From assembly GCF_000720325.1 (NCBI RefSeq), contig NZ_JOJM01000125.1, positions 1 through 8,873 on the forward strand: a DNA stretch of 8,873 nt, read 5' to 3'. Origin of the DNA: Streptomyces sp. NRRL B-1347. Lineage in GTDB: Bacteria > Actinomycetota > Actinomycetes > Streptomycetales > Streptomycetaceae. The position numbers and the translations under genes were made by a program. Each line of letters begins with the position of its first letter. The stretch's first letter is position 1. The notes beneath the pieces are model-generated. The model was not told the origin of the DNA. It did not search any database and saw only the letters and a list, made by a program, of their open reading frames with translations. Below are positions 7,771 to 8,873 of this stretch, one piece after another.

Positions 7771-8210
7771 CTTCCGGGGGTCTTGTCGTAGCGGGTGGCG
7801 ATGCCGCGCCAGGCTTTGAGCTTGTTGATCAGGCGCTGGACGGTGTTCCTCTCCTTGTAGAGACCGGCGTCGTGGCTGACGGGCCGGCCGCCTTTGTTGC
7901 CCTTCTTCTTCCGGTTGGCGGCCTGGTCCTTCTTCTCCGGGATGACCGCCTTGATCTGAAGTTTACGCAGGTGGGCGCGGTTGGCGCGGGACGAGTAAGC
8001 CTTGTCTCCGGCGACCGCGTCCGGTCGGGTGCGCGGGCGGCCGACCGGCCGGCGGATGCGCACCTTCTTCACGACGGGGATGAACTGCGGGCTGTCGGCG
8101 GCCTGTCCGGCGGTCAGGATGAGCGCGAGTGGGCGGCACTTGCGGTCGGCGGCGAGATGGATCTTGCTGGTCTGCCCGCCGCGCGAGCGTCCGAGCAGGG
8201 CGGCCTTCAG
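7701..8210 (-). CDS. IS5-family transposase, catalytic C-terminal part (OrfB, -1 frame)
   Basis: Starting at the frame junction this part reads LKAALLGRSRGGQTSKIHL, a typical IS5 sequence immediately after the OrfA linker. It continues with ALILTAGQAADSPQF, the second catalytic aspartate in VAGDKAYSS, a lysine-rich stretch, and the YKERNTVQRLINKLK segment with the final glutamate. The C-terminus is LHLRASMIWINDL. With OrfA it forms a complete DDE set, so the enzyme is probably functional if the -1 shift occurs. An ATG at 8072 exists inside the frame but would omit the GRSRGG region. The 5' limit given is the first codon of homology (8210), not a start codon. Confidence 0.78.
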   Translation of the reverse strand: MKAALLGRSRGGQTSKIHLAADRKCRPLALILTAGQAADSPQFIPVVKKVRIRRPVGRPRTRPDAVAGDKAYSSRANRAHLRKLQIKAVIPEKKDQAANRKKKGNKGGRPVSHDAGLYKERNTVQRLINKLKAWRGIATRYDKTPGSYLAGLHLRASMIWINDLTRTTL

Positions 8211-8215
8211 CCGGA
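8207..8215 (-). promoter_or_regulatory. OrfA/OrfB junction of the IS5 transposase (-1 shift point)
   Basis: OrfA ends TCC GGC TGA. Re-reading the last C of GGC gives CTG AAG GCC, the beginning of the OrfB homology. The stretch is not a classical slippery heptamer, so the actual slip may occur upstream or by another mechanism. Confidence 0.35.
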
Positions 8216-8701
8216 GCCGGTGTCGACGCCGGACGCGGCGCCGCTCTTCCCGGACGGGGTCGGCGTCTCCGGATCGCCCGTCTTGTCCTTGTCTCTCGCC
8301 CCCTTTGACCGGGCCTTCTCCTCCTTGGCGGCCTGCTCCAGGGCGTCGAGGACTCCTTCGCCGGGCTGCATCCCGGCGGCGTCATGGTGGGCCCGGGCAG
8401 TGGTGGAATCCACGCCGACCAGCGACAAGTCCACCTCGCCCCGCTTCGCGGCCTCCGCTAACGTACCCTCCAGCAGGGCCTCGAAGACACCGGCGTCGCG
8501 CCACTGCCGGCAGCGGTTGTGGACCGTGGACCAGGCACCGAACTCGGCCGGTACCTCCCGCCACTGCCCGCCGGTCCGAAACCGCCAGATCACGCCCTCG
8601 AACTGCTGCCGCAGCCGTTCGGGATACGGGCCATACGCGCCGATCGGCAGATACCGCTCGACGAACTCCCACGCCCCATCGGTCCGTTGTGCCCGCGTCA
8701 T
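8207..8701 (-). CDS. IS5-family transposase, N-terminal part (OrfA)
   Basis: The frame encodes the N-terminal IS5-type region: FVERYLPIGAYGPYPERLRQQFEGVIWRF, RTGGQWREVPAEFG, then STVHNRCRQWRDAGVFEALLE. The first catalytic aspartate follows in LSLVGVDSTTARAHHDAAG. A charged lysine-rich linker (EEKARSKGARDKDKTGDPE) precedes the stop at 8207-8209. I chose ATG 8701; a TTG two codons upstream (8707) is also open, and no strong ribosome site decides between them. The remaining catalytic residues lie in the -1 frame, so OrfA alone is not a transposase. Confidence 0.78.
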   Translation of the reverse strand: MTRAQRTDGAWEFVERYLPIGAYGPYPERLRQQFEGVIWRFRTGGQWREVPAEFGAWSTVHNRCRQWRDAGVFEALLEGTLAEAAKRGEVDLSLVGVDSTTARAHHDAAGMQPGEGVLDALEQAAKEEKARSKGARDKDKTGDPETPTPSGKSGAASGVDTGSG

Positions 8702-8751
8702 GCACAACGAACCACCAGATCACGTCACGCGACGCGGGCAAGTCCCGCATA

Positions 8752-8775
8752 TTGATCACGACCGAATACAGGCCC
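8752..8775 (-). repeat. IS5 right terminal inverted repeat
   Basis: This is the perfect partner of 7681-7704. It is followed by TA and then the IS701-like end. Confidence 0.9.
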
Positions 8776-8873
8776 TAGTACTGCAACGGTGCTTGTCGTG
8801 ACTGCTGACCAGGTCGGTCGTTGGTGTGGTTATGGGTGGGGACCTTGCGGATGTCAGGTTGTGGGCGGGTGAA
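8776..8873 (+). mobile_element. Left end of an IS701-like element, cut by the window edge
   Basis: The sequence TACTGCAACGGTGCTTGTCG (8779-8798) directly abuts the IS5 copy and resembles the terminal repeat of Streptomyces IS701-type elements as I remember it. A transposase start follows. If the IS5 element and one TA are removed, the prenyl synthase reads CAGTTAG directly into this end. TTAG would suit the 4-base YTAR-like target of the IS701 family. The other end is outside the window. Confidence 0.5.
8832..8873 (+). CDS. IS701-family transposase, N-terminal 14 residues only
   Basis: ATG 8832 opens MGGDLADVRLWAGE, which runs off the window. This matches the usual opening of actinomycete IS701 transposases (an M-GGDLA-VR-WAGEL pattern from memory). 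An in-frame GTG at 8826 is an alternative start, and an in-frame stop at 8799-8801 limits any extension. Catalytic residues lie outside the window. Confidence 0.5.
   Translation, partial: MGGDLADVRLWAGE

Larger units (their letters stand above)
7681..8775 (-). mobile_element. Complete IS5-family insertion sequence (IS427-like)
   Basis: This 1095-bp element has perfect 24-bp terminal inverted repeats beginning GGGCCTGTATTC and TA directly outside both ends (7679-7680 and 8776-8777). The minus strand carries a two-part transposase whose halves are related by a -1 shift, as in the IS427 subgroup. The element sits at the boundary between the prenyl synthase fragment and the start of an IS701-like element. 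Perfect ends suggest a recent arrival. Confidence 0.9.

Overview
The window is very GC-rich, with GTG starts, 4-base start/stop overlaps and actinomycete-type insertion sequences. It looks like an accessory chromosomal or plasmid region of a Streptomyces-like actinomycete. No rRNA, tRNA or CRISPR array is visible.

Layout. (a) Positions 1-568 are debris: a probable transposase N-terminal scrap (1 to about 97) joined to the 3' end of a helix-turn-helix/TPR regulator gene (about 98-268), a spacer, and the first 33 codons of a Mu/TniA-like transposase (470-568). (b) A complete 1168-bp IS630-family element (569-1736) has 23-bp terminal inverted repeats and TA on both sides. Its transposase is split over two frames. 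(c) On the other side, in the opposite orientation, lies a second Mu/TniA-like transposase gene, truncated at 1737. It is followed by a spacer and then by an intact regulator gene (2741-4081, minus). The order regulator 3' end, spacer, transposase 5' end thus occurs twice, head to head and diverged, with the IS630 copy at the centre. (d) Divergent from the intact regulator runs a translationally coupled isoprenoid operon: dxs (4308-6170), ispG (6167-7303) and a polyprenyl diphosphate synthase gene (from 7300). The last is cut after 127 codons. (e) A complete 1095-bp IS5-family element (7681-8775) with perfect 24-bp ends sits in that gene. The start of an IS701-like element follows directly (from about 8776 to the window end).

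Function. Dxs makes 1-deoxy-D-xylulose 5-phosphate from pyruvate and glyceraldehyde 3-phosphate. IspG makes HMBPP late in the same MEP pathway. The truncated prenyl synthase would have joined C5 units into a longer prenyl diphosphate. Extra dxs and ispG copies next to a prenyl synthase are typical of actinomycete terpenoid or hopanoid gene clusters, where they raise precursor supply. The divergent regulator is a plausible local controller. The two IS elements in the prenyl synthase suggest that the pathway encoded here is broken or decaying in this strain.

Most notable: the mirror-image regulator/transposase arrangement around the IS630 copy, the nested IS insertions in the prenyl synthase with a readable order of events, and a Dxs lacking a roughly 30-residue internal segment usual in the family. 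I did not find a convincing wholly new biological system.
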